Source: Planctomycetota bacterium
GTDB taxonomy: Bacteria; Planctomycetota; UBA8108; UBA1146
Length of the DNA stretch: 42,684 nucleotides
Direction of reading: 5' to 3'
Assembly: GCA_018694835.1 (NCBI GenBank)
Contig: JABHOG010000087.1
Coordinates: forward strand, 1 to 42,684
Position numbers and translations under genes: made by a program. Positions 23,780 to 33,023 of the stretch are shown one piece after another (within the stretch, counting starts at the first letter, position 1; each line of letters starts with the position of its first letter). Below the pieces are notes generated by a model that saw only the letters and a list, made by a program, of their open reading frames with translations, searched no databases and was not told where the DNA came from.

Positions 23780-24864
23780 CGTTCCTCCCCGCTGGAAGTT
23801 TCCACTACATGTTCGGAGTACTCGGTTGCGGTCTCCCACAGTGCGGTTCGTATGCTCCGGAGGTCGGGAACCAGTTGGTCAAACTGCTCAAGGGTCAATG
23901 CCTGACGCCCGTCAGAGAGGGCTTCCATCGGCTGATCGTGAACCTCGATCAGCAATCCATCGGCTCCCGCTGCCACCGCAGCCCGGGCCAGTGAAGGAAC
24001 CCGGTAAGCCTCTCCACTTCCATGGGACGGGTCGACGAAAACTGGTAGATGAGTCCGCTGTTTCAGTTCAGAGATCGCTCCCAGATCCAGCACCACCTTG
24101 CGACTGGCAGCGCCGCAGCGGATTCCGCGCTCGCACAGGACTACCATCGAGTTGCCACCACTGAGGATGTATTCCGCAGCCATCAGCCACTCATCGATGG
24201 TCGAAGCAAAGCCTCTCTTCAACAACACCGGTGTCGAGACCTGTCCCAGTTCCTTCAGCAATGAGTAATTGTGCATGTTGCGGCTGCCCACCTGAAGCAT
24301 GTCAGCAACCTGGCTGACTCGCTCGACATCTCGGGCATCGAGTACCTCCGTGATGATCCCCAGGCCTGTCTGGTTTCGAACCTGCTCGAGGATCGGCAAG
24401 GCATCGGCTCCCAGCCCTTGAAATGCATAGGGGGAAGTCCGAGGCTTGTAGGCCCCGCCCCTGAACAGGTCGGCGCCAGTGGCTCCGACTCGCTCGGCGA
24501 TTCTCAGGGCTCGCTCCTCTTCCTCGATAGCGCAGGGACCAGCGATGATCGTCAACTCTCCTGCGCCCACCGCATGGTTTCCAACCTGGATCGGAGCACA
24601 ATCCTTCGCTTTGTCGGGAGCCCAGTGCATCGCGGACTCGCCCAGCACCATCACCTTGTCAACTCCGGGCCAACTGTCGATGGAAAGGGTCTGAAGGGCG
24701 GCGATTTCACCTCGCAACTCGAAGTAATGACGCTCCGAGCCCTCCACCAGCGAGACGGTGGCTCCCACCGACTCGAGCCTCTCGCGGAGCCGGCGACGAC
24801 GGGTTGCAGCCAGCCCAGGGGCCAGCGCCACGATCATCTCAGGATTGATAGCCTTCGGTTCCAT
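23776..24864 (-). CDS. aroF: 3-deoxy-7-phosphoheptulonate (DAHP) synthase, type I-beta
   Basis: A 362-residue enzyme joining phosphoenolpyruvate and erythrose-4-phosphate, the first step of the shikimate pathway. Residues 1-80 form a ferredoxin-like regulatory domain (MIVALAPGLAATRRRRL ... GVDKVMVL), as in Thermotoga DAHP synthase. The barrel follows with IIAGPCAIE, FRGGAYKPRTSPYAFQGLG and FVDPSHGSG. No chorismate mutase domain is fused. The ATG at 24864 has GAGGT 4 nt upstream; a longer frame runs back through mutL and is not real. It is coupled to the M16 gene by a 4-nt overlap. About 116 bases separate it from mutL. Confidence 0.94.
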   Translation of the reverse strand: MEPKAINPEMIVALAPGLAATRRRRLRERLESVGATVSLVEGSERHYFELRGEIAALQTLSIDSWPGVDKVMVLGESAMHWAPDKAKDCAPIQVGNHAVGAGELTIIAGPCAIEEEERALRIAERVGATGADLFRGGAYKPRTSPYAFQGLGADALPILEQVRNQTGLGIITEVLDARDVERVSQVADMLQVGSRNMHNYSLLKELGQVSTPVLLKRGFASTIDEWLMAAEYILSGGNSMVVLCERGIRCGAASRKVVLDLGAISELKQRTHLPVFVDPSHGSGEAYRVPSLARAAVAAGADGLLIEVHDQPMEALSDGRQALTLEQFDQLVPDLRSIRTALWETATEYSEHVVETSSGEER

Positions 24865-24980
24865 CGATACCTCATGCAACGCCGACCAGTCAGCGAGTAA
24901 CAAAGGAGTGCAGTAAGAACGCCCGTCAACGTGGCTATAGAAGTACCATGAAGGGCTTGTGTCGGGAAGCCAACCGCATC

Positions 24981-26747
24981 TCATTTGCGGTCGAAACGTC
25001 GCTCCAACTCTTGCCAGGATATGAACAGTTCCGAGGGTCGCCCGTGCGGGCAATTCCACGGCTGAAAGGCCTGTTCTCGCCCCTGAATCAGATCCTCCTG
25101 AGCCTCTGGGGAAAGTGGCTGACCCGCCTTCACAGCAGCCTTGCAGGCCATCGTCTGGAGCAACCGCTCCCGCAGATCGGGGAGTGCGGCTCCTGAACTG
25201 CGAACCGACTCGAACTTGACCAGGACCTCTCGTAGCAGATCGGCCGGATCGCTCGATTCGAATCCCTGGGGAACCGCTCTCACCAGCGCCACCCCATCGC
25301 CAAACTCTTCCGCTTCCAGTCCCAATTCCGCCAGTGCCTCCTTGTACTCGACAAACAGCGACCATTGATCAGGATCGAGCGGCACCGGCTCCGGCACCAG
25401 CAATCCTTGACAAAGAGTTCCCTGTTCTCGAGCGACGAGAATCTTCTCGTAGAGGATCTTTTCGTGCAGTGCGTGCTGGTCGATGACACGTAAGCCATCG
25501 TTTTCTTCCAACACCAAGAACGAGTCTCGCACCTGGAAGACCCGAACCGAATCTCTCACCAGGTTTGGTCTCTCCACCAGTGCTTCCCGCGAACCAGTGA
25601 TCAAAGGATCGGCACAGGCGACCGGGTCGCCAAAGGGAGCCACTCGCTCGACAACTCGCTCGCCATTCACATCCGAAGAGACCATCTCGACATGCCCCGC
25701 CACCGGAATCAGATCGGGCAATGCCGGATCTTCCAGCGGCAAACTTGGGACCGATCCGGCGCTCTCCAGCGCACTGCGGATCGCCCGTCGAATTTTCCGG
25801 TGAACATCTTCTCGATTGCGAAAGCGAACTTCCAGTTTCGAAGGATGCACGTTGACATCGACTTCACCCGGATCGAGTTCAATCCCGACCACCGCGACCG
25901 GATACTGCCCTGGAATCTGAAATCCACGGAATCCTTCACGTACCGCGTGCTGAAGTACGCGGTCTCGAAGTGGTCTCCCGTTGAGAAAAGTCCAGATCCC
26001 ATCGCCATTCCTGCGCTGGAGATCGGGACGCGCCACCCACCCCGATACACCATCATCTCCGGAAACTGCAATCATTCGGCCACCGATCTCCGACCCCAGC
26101 ACCTCCGAAATTCGCTCGGAGAGCGACTGATCGGCGGGATACTTCAGCACCGTTCTCCCGTCATGAGTGAGGGAGAAGCCAACGGTAGGATGGGCCAGTG
26201 CTGCGCCCTTGAGGGATGCGGAGCAGCGAGCCACTTCTGCGGAACTGGCCTTGAGAAAGCGACGACGAGCGGGCACTGCGGAGAACAGATCCTTGACCGC
26301 GACCCGGGTTCCCGGCCTCATCGCGATCGGCGATTGAACCTCGATGGTCCCCTCGCTGCCCTGGACCCTGTGGGCGACGTCCTCCGCTGCAGTACGAGAC
26401 GCGATCTCCACTGTCGCTACCGCCGCGATACTGGCGAGTGCCTCACCACGAAATCCAAGGGTCAGGATCCGGTGAAGGTCCTCAGCCACCTTCAACTTCG
26501 AGGTGGCATGGCTCGTTAACGCCAGAGGGAGTTGTGACTGCTCGATCCCCTGACCATCGTCGGTCACCTGGATCAGGCGCTTGCCCCCGTCTTCGAGTTC
26601 GACATCGATCAGCGACGAGCCCGCATCCAGTGAATTTTCGATCAGTTCCTTGACCACCGAGGATGGTCTCTCGACCACTTCGCCTGCTGCGATCTGATCG
26701 ACCAGCAAAGCGGGCAACTTGATGATCTGATTCCCGGATGGCTCCAT
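24981..26747 (-). CDS. mutL: DNA mismatch repair protein MutL
   Basis: A 588-residue MutL. The N-terminal GHKL ATPase has IAAGEVVERPSSVVKELIEN and DDGQGIE, then LGFRGEALASIA. The C-terminal dimer domain carries the endonuclease motif DQHALHEKILYE, which fits DQHA-x2-E-x4-E, with MACKAAVKAGQ and CPHGRP at the end. It should therefore nick DNA itself, as in bacteria lacking MutH. The ATG at 26747 has GGAG 6 nt upstream and starts 11 bases after folD. No mutS is present in the window. The gap to the DAHP synthase gene (about 116 bases) holds nothing I recognise. Confidence 0.96.
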   Translation of the reverse strand: MEPSGNQIIKLPALLVDQIAAGEVVERPSSVVKELIENSLDAGSSLIDVELEDGGKRLIQVTDDGQGIEQSQLPLALTSHATSKLKVAEDLHRILTLGFRGEALASIAAVATVEIASRTAAEDVAHRVQGSEGTIEVQSPIAMRPGTRVAVKDLFSAVPARRRFLKASSAEVARCSASLKGAALAHPTVGFSLTHDGRTVLKYPADQSLSERISEVLGSEIGGRMIAVSGDDGVSGWVARPDLQRRNGDGIWTFLNGRPLRDRVLQHAVREGFRGFQIPGQYPVAVVGIELDPGEVDVNVHPSKLEVRFRNREDVHRKIRRAIRSALESAGSVPSLPLEDPALPDLIPVAGHVEMVSSDVNGERVVERVAPFGDPVACADPLITGSREALVERPNLVRDSVRVFQVRDSFLVLEENDGLRVIDQHALHEKILYEKILVAREQGTLCQGLLVPEPVPLDPDQWSLFVEYKEALAELGLEAEEFGDGVALVRAVPQGFESSDPADLLREVLVKFESVRSSGAALPDLRERLLQTMACKAAVKAGQPLSPEAQEDLIQGREQAFQPWNCPHGRPSELFISWQELERRFDRK

Positions 26748-26758
26748 CGAAATCTCCG

Positions 26759-27625
26759 TCACTCTTGTAGTTTGCACTCCTCGAACCGAATCGCTCCCGC
26801 GAGAGTGTTCTCGAGCAATTTGGCCACCGTCATCGGGCCGACACCACCAGGTACGGGAGTGATACACCCGGCGCGCTCACTGGCGGCCTCAAATTCGACG
26901 TCTCCGACGATCGAGCCGTCCTCGATTCGATTGATTCCCACATCGATCACCGCGGCTCCAGGTTTGATCCATTCTCCTCGAATCATCTCTGGACGACCGA
27001 CAGCAGCCACCACCACATCCGCGCGCCCGATGTGTGCGGCCAGGTTCTGGGTCTTCGAGTGACAGATCGTCACCGTTGCGCCCTCTGCAAGCAACAGTTG
27101 AGCGACCGGCTTTCCGACGATGTTGGATCTACCCACCACCACCGCATCGGCTCCCTGAAGGGTGACCCCTGCAGTATGGAGCAGGTCGATACAGCCAAGC
27201 GGAGTACAGGGAACGAAAGTCGGCTGTCCCACCGCAAGCCTCCCGGCATTGACCGGATGGAAACCGTCCGCATCCTTGTCAGGAGAGATCCTCAACAACA
27301 GAGGCTCTGCATCGAGATGCGAAGGCAACGGTAACTGGAGGAGGATCCCGTGCACTTCTGGATCCTCATTGAGCTGGTCGATCAGTTGCTCCAGTTGTTG
27401 CTGGGTCGCATCTTTCGCCAGTGGATGGTGGAAGGAGCGAATTCCGGTCCTGGCGCAGGCCCGCTCCTTATTCCTCACGTAAACGGCACTGGCAGGATCT
27501 TCTCCCACCAGGATCACTCCCAGCCCGGGAGGGTGGCCAGCCTCGACCTGGAAGTCGTGCACTCGCCCTTTCAGTTGCTTGCGAATCTCTTTCGCTCTTG
27601 CCTTGCCATCGATGATCTGTGCCAT
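26759..27625 (-). CDS. folD: Bifunctional methylenetetrahydrofolate dehydrogenase/cyclohydrolase
   Basis: A 288-residue FolD interconverting methylene-, methenyl- and formyl-tetrahydrofolate with NADP. The family segments are present: YVRNKERAC carrying the catalytic lysine, LLQLPLPSHLD, the Rossmann motif VVVGRSNIVGKPVAQLL and PVPGGVGPMTVAKLLENTL. The length is normal. The moaC gene precedes it by 27 bases and mutL follows 11 bases after its stop, so it belongs to the same minus-strand run. Confidence 0.96.
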   Translation of the reverse strand: MAQIIDGKARAKEIRKQLKGRVHDFQVEAGHPPGLGVILVGEDPASAVYVRNKERACARTGIRSFHHPLAKDATQQQLEQLIDQLNEDPEVHGILLQLPLPSHLDAEPLLLRISPDKDADGFHPVNAGRLAVGQPTFVPCTPLGCIDLLHTAGVTLQGADAVVVGRSNIVGKPVAQLLLAEGATVTICHSKTQNLAAHIGRADVVVAAVGRPEMIRGEWIKPGAAVIDVGINRIEDGSIVGDVEFEAASERAGCITPVPGGVGPMTVAKLLENTLAGAIRFEECKLQE

Positions 27626-27652
27626 CCGTTGTTTCCTCCAGGAAAAATCAGT

Positions 27653-28150
27653 TCAGCGAGTCCAGTCTCCACTGCGGCCACCCGATTTCTCGAGCAATCG
27701 CACACCGCAAATCTCCATCCCTCGATCGACCGCCTTGCACATATCGTAGATGGTCAACAATCCCACCGACACTGCCGACAGTGCTTCCATCTCGACTCCG
27801 GTACGCGCAGTGACTCGTGTCGTCACGGACATCCGAATCCAACCGCCATCGTCATCTTCACCCTCTTCCAACTCCACTGCTACATTGTCGAGCGGCAGAG
27901 GATGGCAGAGTGGTATCAAGTTCGAGGTTTGCTTTGCACCCTGGATGGCTGCGAGTCTCGCGACTGCCAGCACATCCCCTTTTTGCACTTCACCATCGAT
28001 AATCAGGCGCAAGGTCGAAACTTGCATCCGGATCATGCCTTCGGCGACGGCGCGGCGGTCTGTCACGACCTTGTCTCCGACATCGACCATTCGTGCGTTG
28101 CCCTCGGCATCGGTATGTGAAAGTTGAGACTTTCCTTTGGCCGTCATCAC
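27653..28150 (-). CDS. moaC: Cyclic pyranopterin monophosphate synthase
   Basis: A 165-residue MoaC acting with MoaA to turn GTP into cyclic pyranopterin monophosphate for molybdenum cofactor. The characteristic parts are [18 protein letters not shown], the active-site segment [11 protein letters not shown] and [20 protein letters not shown] followed by KAVDR. It lies 6 bases after the polyprenyl synthase gene. No moaA, moaD or moaE lies nearby, so the rest of the pathway is elsewhere. Confidence 0.96.
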   Translation of the reverse strand: MMTAKGKSQLSHTDAEGNARMVDVGDKVVTDRRAVAEGMIRMQVSTLRLIIDGEVQKGDVLAVARLAAIQGAKQTSNLIPLCHPLPLDNVAVELEEGEDDDGGWIRMSVTTRVTARTGVEMEALSAVSVGLLTIYDMCKAVDRGMEICGVRLLEKSGGRSGDWTR

Positions 28151-28156
28151 CCTCTC

Positions 28157-29188
28157 CTACAGTTCGCGCCGGACCACGAATCGGGCCAACTCTTCGAGTC
28201 GCTCGCGCGCAGGACCGGGTCCCGAAGCGTCTCGAAGCGCGTCGAGCGCCCCATCGATCGAATCGCTGGCTCGCTGCTGGACCCTTTCGAGGATCCCCTC
28301 TTGCTCGAACCACTTCAATAGCTTTGCATGTGCGGCGTCGTCGGACTGACCAGCAGCGGCCGCTTCCAGCAGTTGCATCAGAGACTCACGCCCCTCGTCA
28401 TCGAGTTGGTCTCGCAACAAAATCAGCGGCAAGGTCATCTTGCCATTGACCAGATCAGTGCCGAGGGATTTCCCGACCGTCTCCTGGTCGCCCACCAGAT
28501 CGAGTGCATCATCGGCGATCTGGAAGGCAGTTCCCAGCAGTATCCCGAATCGCTCCAGTGCGTCCGCCTGCTCATCGCTGGCTCCCGAGAGAGTTGCGCC
28601 AAGTCGGCAGGAGAGGCCATACAGGATCGCAGTCTTGCGGTGGATGATCTGGAAATACTGCTCTTCTGAAAGGTTCAGGTCGCCAGCACTCCCGACCTGA
28701 AGCATCTCCCCGATGCAGATCTCCCTGGTGCATTCCGCCAGTTGCTTGGCCGCACCCTCGACCTCGGTGGAGATGACGAATCCGCGCGCATAGATAATAT
28801 CGCCGAGCAAGATGGCGGCTCGATCACCGTACCGGCTGTGAACCGTATCCACACGACGGCGGATGTCCGCCTGATCGAGCAAATCATCATGAACCAGGGT
28901 CGCGGTATGAATCAATTCCACCACGGCGGCACAGCGTATGTGATCACTGTGGGTCTCGCCAAAGCACTTTCCAGCCAGAAAAACACACGCCGGCCGGATC
29001 TGCTTACCCCTGAACTTGGCGAGATGCTCGAGCAACTCGTTCACAAATGGTTCTGACGATGCGAACTCATCATGAAGATGATCACGCAGCGCTTTCATCT
29101 CCTCGACGATCGGTTGGTAGAGACGTGTCAGTGCTAGCGATTTTTCAATGGGACTATCTTCGACGGCTCCACCGCTGCCCGCGATCAC
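28157..29188 (-). CDS. Long-chain trans-polyprenyl diphosphate synthase
   Basis: A 343-residue prenyltransferase that extends farnesyl diphosphate with isopentenyl diphosphate, probably for the quinone side chain. Both aspartate-rich motifs are visible, HDDLLDQAD and DDALDL, with FRGKQIRPACVFLAGKC as the first conserved block. The motif spacing fits the IspB/octaprenyl group. The start is GTG 29188, which overlaps the alanine dehydrogenase stop (GTGA). An ATG at 29098 would remove about 30 residues and is possible. Chain length cannot be read from sequence. Confidence 0.9.
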   Translation of the reverse strand: MIAGSGGAVEDSPIEKSLALTRLYQPIVEEMKALRDHLHDEFASSEPFVNELLEHLAKFRGKQIRPACVFLAGKCFGETHSDHIRCAAVVELIHTATLVHDDLLDQADIRRRVDTVHSRYGDRAAILLGDIIYARGFVISTEVEGAAKQLAECTREICIGEMLQVGSAGDLNLSEEQYFQIIHRKTAILYGLSCRLGATLSGASDEQADALERFGILLGTAFQIADDALDLVGDQETVGKSLGTDLVNGKMTLPLILLRDQLDDEGRESLMQLLEAAAAGQSDDAAHAKLLKWFEQEGILERVQQRASDSIDGALDALRDASGPGPARERLEELARFVVRREL

Positions 29189-30327
29189 CTGACGGCACCA
29201 CCGATGGCGGGCAGGTCCTCGATCGGGTGCAGTGGCATGGCAAAGGCCTTGCTCACTCCACGATGGAAGACTTTTCCGCAGCTTACATTGAGGCCCTGAG
29301 CCTTGAGGTGGTCGCCTTGAACAAATGAGTGAAGCCCATTCGCAGCCAGTTCTAGCAGATAGGGCTGAGTAGCATTGGTCAGGGCAAAGGTCGAGGTCCG
29401 GGAAACTGCGCCAGGCATATTGGCCACGCAATAGTGAACAATCCCGTCGATGACATAGGTCGGATCAGCATGGGTGGTCGGCTTACAGGTCTCGATGCAG
29501 CCTCCCTGATCCACCGCCACATCGACGATTACCGAGCCTTTGGGCATCTCCTTGAGCCACTCCCTGGGAACCAGAACCGGGGCTCGATCACCAGCCACCA
29601 GCACCGCCCCGATGACCAGATCTGCCTGCTGCACCGATTCATGGATGGCGAAAGGGGTCGAGAAGCAGGTGTTGACGTTGGCGGGCATCGTCTCATCGAG
29701 ATAGCGCAATCGCTCCAGATCGATATCGAAGATCTTCACCCGAGCACCTAGTCCTGCGGCCATTCGAGCGGCATTGGCGCCCACCACTCCACCACCAAGG
29801 ACCACCACGCGTCCTGGTTCGACACCCGGGACTCCCGACAAGAGCACTCCGCTGCCACCATTCTGGCACTGCAGATTTCGGGCTCCAGCAAGCACCGACA
29901 TTCGACCGGCAACCTCGCTCATGGGAGTGAGCAACGGAAGCGATCCGTTGGCTCCCTCGATGGTCTCGTAGGCGACCGCAGAGACTCCCGAATCAAGGCA
30001 TGCGTCGGTCAACTCACGAGAACCAGCAAAATGAAAGAAGGTGAAGACGATGAGATCGCTGCGCAGGTAGCGATACTCGGATGCGAGCGGCTCCTTCACC
30101 TTGACGATGATCTCCGCTTGCTCCCACACCTCGGCTGCAGTGTCGCTCATCTGGCAACCGGCACTGACATATTCCTGGTCCGAGATGCCACTTCCCAGGC
30201 CGGCACCCTTCTCCACCAGCACGACATGTCCCGCCTGGATCAAGAGATAGGCTCCTGAGGGAACCAAGGAGACTCGCTGCTCTTGCTGCTTGATCTCCTT
30301 GGGAACTCCAATGGTTCGCATGGTCAT
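29185..30327 (-). CDS. ald: Alanine dehydrogenase
   Basis: A 380-residue NAD-dependent enzyme interconverting L-alanine with pyruvate and ammonia. It shows MRTIGVPKEIKQQEQRVSLV at the N-terminus with the conserved arginine and later lysine, and VVVLGGGVVGANAARMA as the NAD motif. It also carries QADLVIGAVLVAGDRAPVLV and VDVAVDQGGCIE. The ATG at 30327 has AAGGAG 7 nt upstream. It appears to be the first gene of the long minus-strand run down to efp. A promoter-like sequence lies about 200 bases upstream. Confidence 0.96.
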   Translation of the reverse strand: MTMRTIGVPKEIKQQEQRVSLVPSGAYLLIQAGHVVLVEKGAGLGSGISDQEYVSAGCQMSDTAAEVWEQAEIIVKVKEPLASEYRYLRSDLIVFTFFHFAGSRELTDACLDSGVSAVAYETIEGANGSLPLLTPMSEVAGRMSVLAGARNLQCQNGGSGVLLSGVPGVEPGRVVVLGGGVVGANAARMAAGLGARVKIFDIDLERLRYLDETMPANVNTCFSTPFAIHESVQQADLVIGAVLVAGDRAPVLVPREWLKEMPKGSVIVDVAVDQGGCIETCKPTTHADPTYVIDGIVHYCVANMPGAVSRTSTFALTNATQPYLLELAANGLHSFVQGDHLKAQGLNVSCGKVFHRGVSKAFAMPLHPIEDLPAIGGAVR

Positions 30328-30770
30328 TTGTGGGCTCCTTCTGTTCACTCAATTCAGGATTCACCGGGGATCTTGGTCGAATTCGATCGAATCCTTGATC
30401 TCCCGTTCGATGATCTCGATACGGTACCGTCAGCGCCACCACCATCCGTGTTGCGCCCCCGAACCAGCATCTGGTCTCCTGAGATCACCGGTCCAACCGT
30501 TTCCATCTCAAGCCTAGTCCCGGATTCTACTTCTGACGAGATGGTGTGACAAGCGATGCCACCTTGAAAGCGTGCGGTCAGGGAGACCAAATCTGCCGGG
30601 TCGAGAGGCAACAGACCATCCAGATCCGCCTATGCCCTGGAACCGATCTCGACCTTCCCGCCCAAAAGACATCTCCAGATCGCCAATTTGCAGACTGGAC
30701 TCCCCCGCATCCAGAGGGTTCGATGCCATCCGATTACTCCGAGCCTTGCCACGATCAGGAGGTCAGACAG
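30328..30770. other. Intergenic region between divergent ald and nadD
   Basis: About 440 bases without a supported gene. An open frame leading into nadD exists but has no family likeness upstream of the chosen start. A minus-strand open frame at 30354-30611 looks non-coding. Besides the ald promoter candidate I see no further named element. Confidence 0.4.
30524..30552 (-). promoter_or_regulatory. Sigma70-like promoter candidate for ald
   Basis: On the minus strand TTGTCA (30552-30547) and TAGAAT (30529-30524) are separated by 17 bases, close to the sigma70 optimum. Transcription would start near 30517, giving a leader of about 190 nt before the ald ATG. The leader has no gene I support. Confidence 0.4.
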
Positions 30771-31412
30771 GTGTGCCCATCGGATCACGATTCTCGCCCG
30801 CTTGCACTGCTAGGTGGTGTCTTCGACCCCATCCATCGCGGCCATGTCGAACTGGCGAGAGCGGCACTGCAACTTGCTGAAGTGGAAGAGGTGCGATGGA
30901 TCCCTTGCCTGAACCTTCCCCATTCCAAGAATCCTCCGCTGGCTCCCGCGGTCGCTCGCCTGGACATGGTGCAAACTCTCTGCTCACAAAACTGCGGGTT
31001 CGTCTGTGATCCGCTGGAATTTCACCGCGATGGTCCTTCCTGGACCATCGACACCGTTCGACACTTTCACGACGAGCAACCCGATCGTCCTCTTCTGTGG
31101 CTGATCGGTTCAGACAACATTTCATTGATCGGTAGCTGGAAGGATGCGGAGGAGTTGTGGCAGCGAGCGATCCCGGTGGCAGCACATCGCCCGGGGGCTC
31201 CGCAGCGTCTCGAACGTGCCCATCTCCCTTTCCTCGACGATGCTCGATGGGAACAGGTGATCCGATGGCAACTGCCTCAGATCTCTGAAGATATCTCTTC
31301 GACCCGGATCCGGCAGATGATCGCTGCTGGAGAAGCGGTGGATCAGTGGATCCCACAGTCAATTCAACCGCTCATCCTCTCCGGGGGCTGGTACTCGTCC
31401 GGTTCTCCTTGA
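30771..31412 (+). CDS. nadD: Nicotinate-nucleotide adenylyltransferase
   Basis: A 213-residue NadD joining ATP and nicotinate mononucleotide to give deamido-NAD. It has the nucleotidyltransferase motif LLGGVFDPIHRGHVELA, with HRGH as the HxGH site, and the C-terminal motif ISSTRIRQMI. GTG 30771 is chosen because AGGAGG lies 8 nt upstream (30757-30762). ATG 30723, with AGAGGG upstream, would add 16 residues. The asnS gene follows about 80 bases later on the same strand, with a six-base hairpin at 31422-31439 in between. Confidence 0.93.
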   Translation: MCPSDHDSRPLALLGGVFDPIHRGHVELARAALQLAEVEEVRWIPCLNLPHSKNPPLAPAVARLDMVQTLCSQNCGFVCDPLEFHRDGPSWTIDTVRHFHDEQPDRPLLWLIGSDNISLIGSWKDAEELWQRAIPVAAHRPGAPQRLERAHLPFLDDARWEQVIRWQLPQISEDISSTRIRQMIAAGEAVDQWIPQSIQPLILSGGWYSSGSP

Positions 31413-31493
31413 TGATCCTGCCCGATGAGGCACCATCGGAAGTCACTGATCTCCAATGCAAGATGATCTAGACACGAGCTGGAAGGAATCGAG

Positions 31494-32789
31494 ATGGCGA
31501 GAACAAGGGTTCGGGATCTTCCCGCGGCAACCGGAAACGAAGTAGTACTCCAGGGCTGGCTCTACAATCGCCGTTCATCGAAGAAGATGCACTTTCTCCA
31601 GTTGAGAGACGGTTCCGGGATTGTCCAGTGCATCGTCACCAAGGATGACTTTGGTGACGACGAATTCCTGAAAATCGGGCAGATCCCCTACGAGTCTGCC
31701 ATCCAGTTGACCGGAACTGCACACGGAGATGACCGTGCCCCCGGTGGTGTCGAGGTCCACATCAGTGGCGTGGAGGTGATCTCCCGATCGGAGGAGTACC
31801 CCATCTCCAAACAGGATCACGGTCCGGACTTCCTGCTCAGCCACCGCCATCTTTGGCTGCGCTCCAGAAAACAGGTCGCCTTGATGCGCATCCGAGACGA
31901 GGTGATCCGGGCCATCCGTGACTCGATGCACGATCGCGGCTTCACCTGCATCGACGCTCCCATCTTCACTCCCAGCTCCTGCGAAGGAACCAGCACCCTG
32001 TTCGAGGTCGATTACTTCGATGAAGAGAAAGCGTTCCTGACCCAGAGTGGACAGCTCTACATGGAAGCGGCCGCCATGGCCCTCGGTGATGTGTTCTGCC
32101 TCGGCCCTACCTTCCGGGCCGAAAAATCAAAGACTCGCCGCCACCTGACCGAGTTCTGGATGTTCGAACCGGAGATGGCATTTGCCGACCTCGACGATGT
32201 GATGAACCTCGCCGAGCAGATGCTCTCGACCATCGTGGAACGGGTCCTGGAAAATCGACTGGAAGATCTCGAGATACTGGAGCGAGACATCGATAAACTG
32301 AAGGCGGTCCAGTTACCCTTCCCTCGCATCAGTTACGATGATGCCGTCAAAAGGATGAACGAAGAGGGTCACTCCTTCGAATGGGGCGGCGACCTCGGAG
32401 CCCCCGATGAAGCCATCATCTCATCCTGGTTCCCGAGTCCAGTAATGGTCCACGGGTACCCTGAGGCAGTGAAAGCGTTCTACATGAAGCGTGACCCCGA
32501 CGATCCGCGGGTCGCTCGAGGGGTCGATGTTCTCGCTCCCGAGGGTTATGGCGAGATCATCGGTGGCGGCCAGAGGGAAGATGACCTCGAGGTACTGCTG
32601 GAGAGAATTCAGCAGCATCAACTCTCCGAGGAGGACTTTCGCTGGTATCTCGACCTGAGACGCTTTGGCTCGGTACCCCACGGCGGATTTGGCCTGGGAG
32701 TCGAGCGGACCGTCTGCTGGCTCGCCGGAATCGAGCATGTTCGGGAATGTATTCCTTTCCCTAGAATGCTTTATCGGCTCTACCCCTGA
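31494..32789 (+). CDS. asnS: Asparaginyl-tRNA synthetase
   Basis: A 431-residue class IIb synthetase that charges tRNA-Asn. An N-terminal OB-fold anticodon domain ([20 protein letters not shown]) is followed by the catalytic core. Motif 2 lies in [20 protein letters not shown], then FEPEMAF, and motif 3 is [15 protein letters not shown]. The FEPEMAF form and [10 protein letters not shown] segment fit AsnRS rather than AspRS. AAGGA lies about 6 nt before the ATG. Its presence suggests direct Asn-tRNA charging in this organism, although a GatCAB route could coexist. Confidence 0.95.
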   Translation: MARTRVRDLPAATGNEVVLQGWLYNRRSSKKMHFLQLRDGSGIVQCIVTKDDFGDDEFLKIGQIPYESAIQLTGTAHGDDRAPGGVEVHISGVEVISRSEEYPISKQDHGPDFLLSHRHLWLRSRKQVALMRIRDEVIRAIRDSMHDRGFTCIDAPIFTPSSCEGTSTLFEVDYFDEEKAFLTQSGQLYMEAAAMALGDVFCLGPTFRAEKSKTRRHLTEFWMFEPEMAFADLDDVMNLAEQMLSTIVERVLENRLEDLEILERDIDKLKAVQLPFPRISYDDAVKRMNEEGHSFEWGGDLGAPDEAIISSWFPSPVMVHGYPEAVKAFYMKRDPDDPRVARGVDVLAPEGYGEIIGGGQREDDLEVLLERIQQHQLSEEDFRWYLDLRRFGSVPHGGFGLGVERTVCWLAGIEHVRECIPFPRMLYRLYP

Positions 32790-32900
32790 AGATTCTTGCA
32801 CCTTCCCGGCCGGGCGTTACAATCGGGTTTACATTGGAACTGACTGATCGGATAGTCCGGTTCTCATGATTGTCTTTCTTTGCCGAGGAAACAGCTCCTG

Positions 32901-32966
32901 AATGATGTATGCCGACTTTTCCCCCGGGGCGCGGGGGAAAGTGGTTCGGCTCCCGCCGGCATCATT
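32901..32966 (+). promoter_or_regulatory. Long GC-rich hairpin in the leader of the first secreted-protein gene
   Basis: Outer arms AATGA (32901-32905) and TGCCG (32910-32914) pair with CGGCATCATT (32957-32966). The inner arms ACTTTTCCCCC (32915-32925) and GGGGGAAAGT (32933-32942) pair with one bulge around the loop GGGGCGC. TATAAT (32972-32977) follows, so the hairpin may sit upstream of a promoter -10 rather than in the RNA. No matching -35 was seen. Confidence 0.45.
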
Positions 32967-33023
32967 GTGGGTATAATGGTCACTGTTCTTGGGCCGATAT
33001 CTATCAGCCCTGAGAGGAACCAG

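Noticed and set aside
30354-30611. Small minus-strand gene of 85 codons upstream of ald
   Set aside because: It has no ribosome-binding site I can support, no family likeness, and overlaps the ald promoter candidate.
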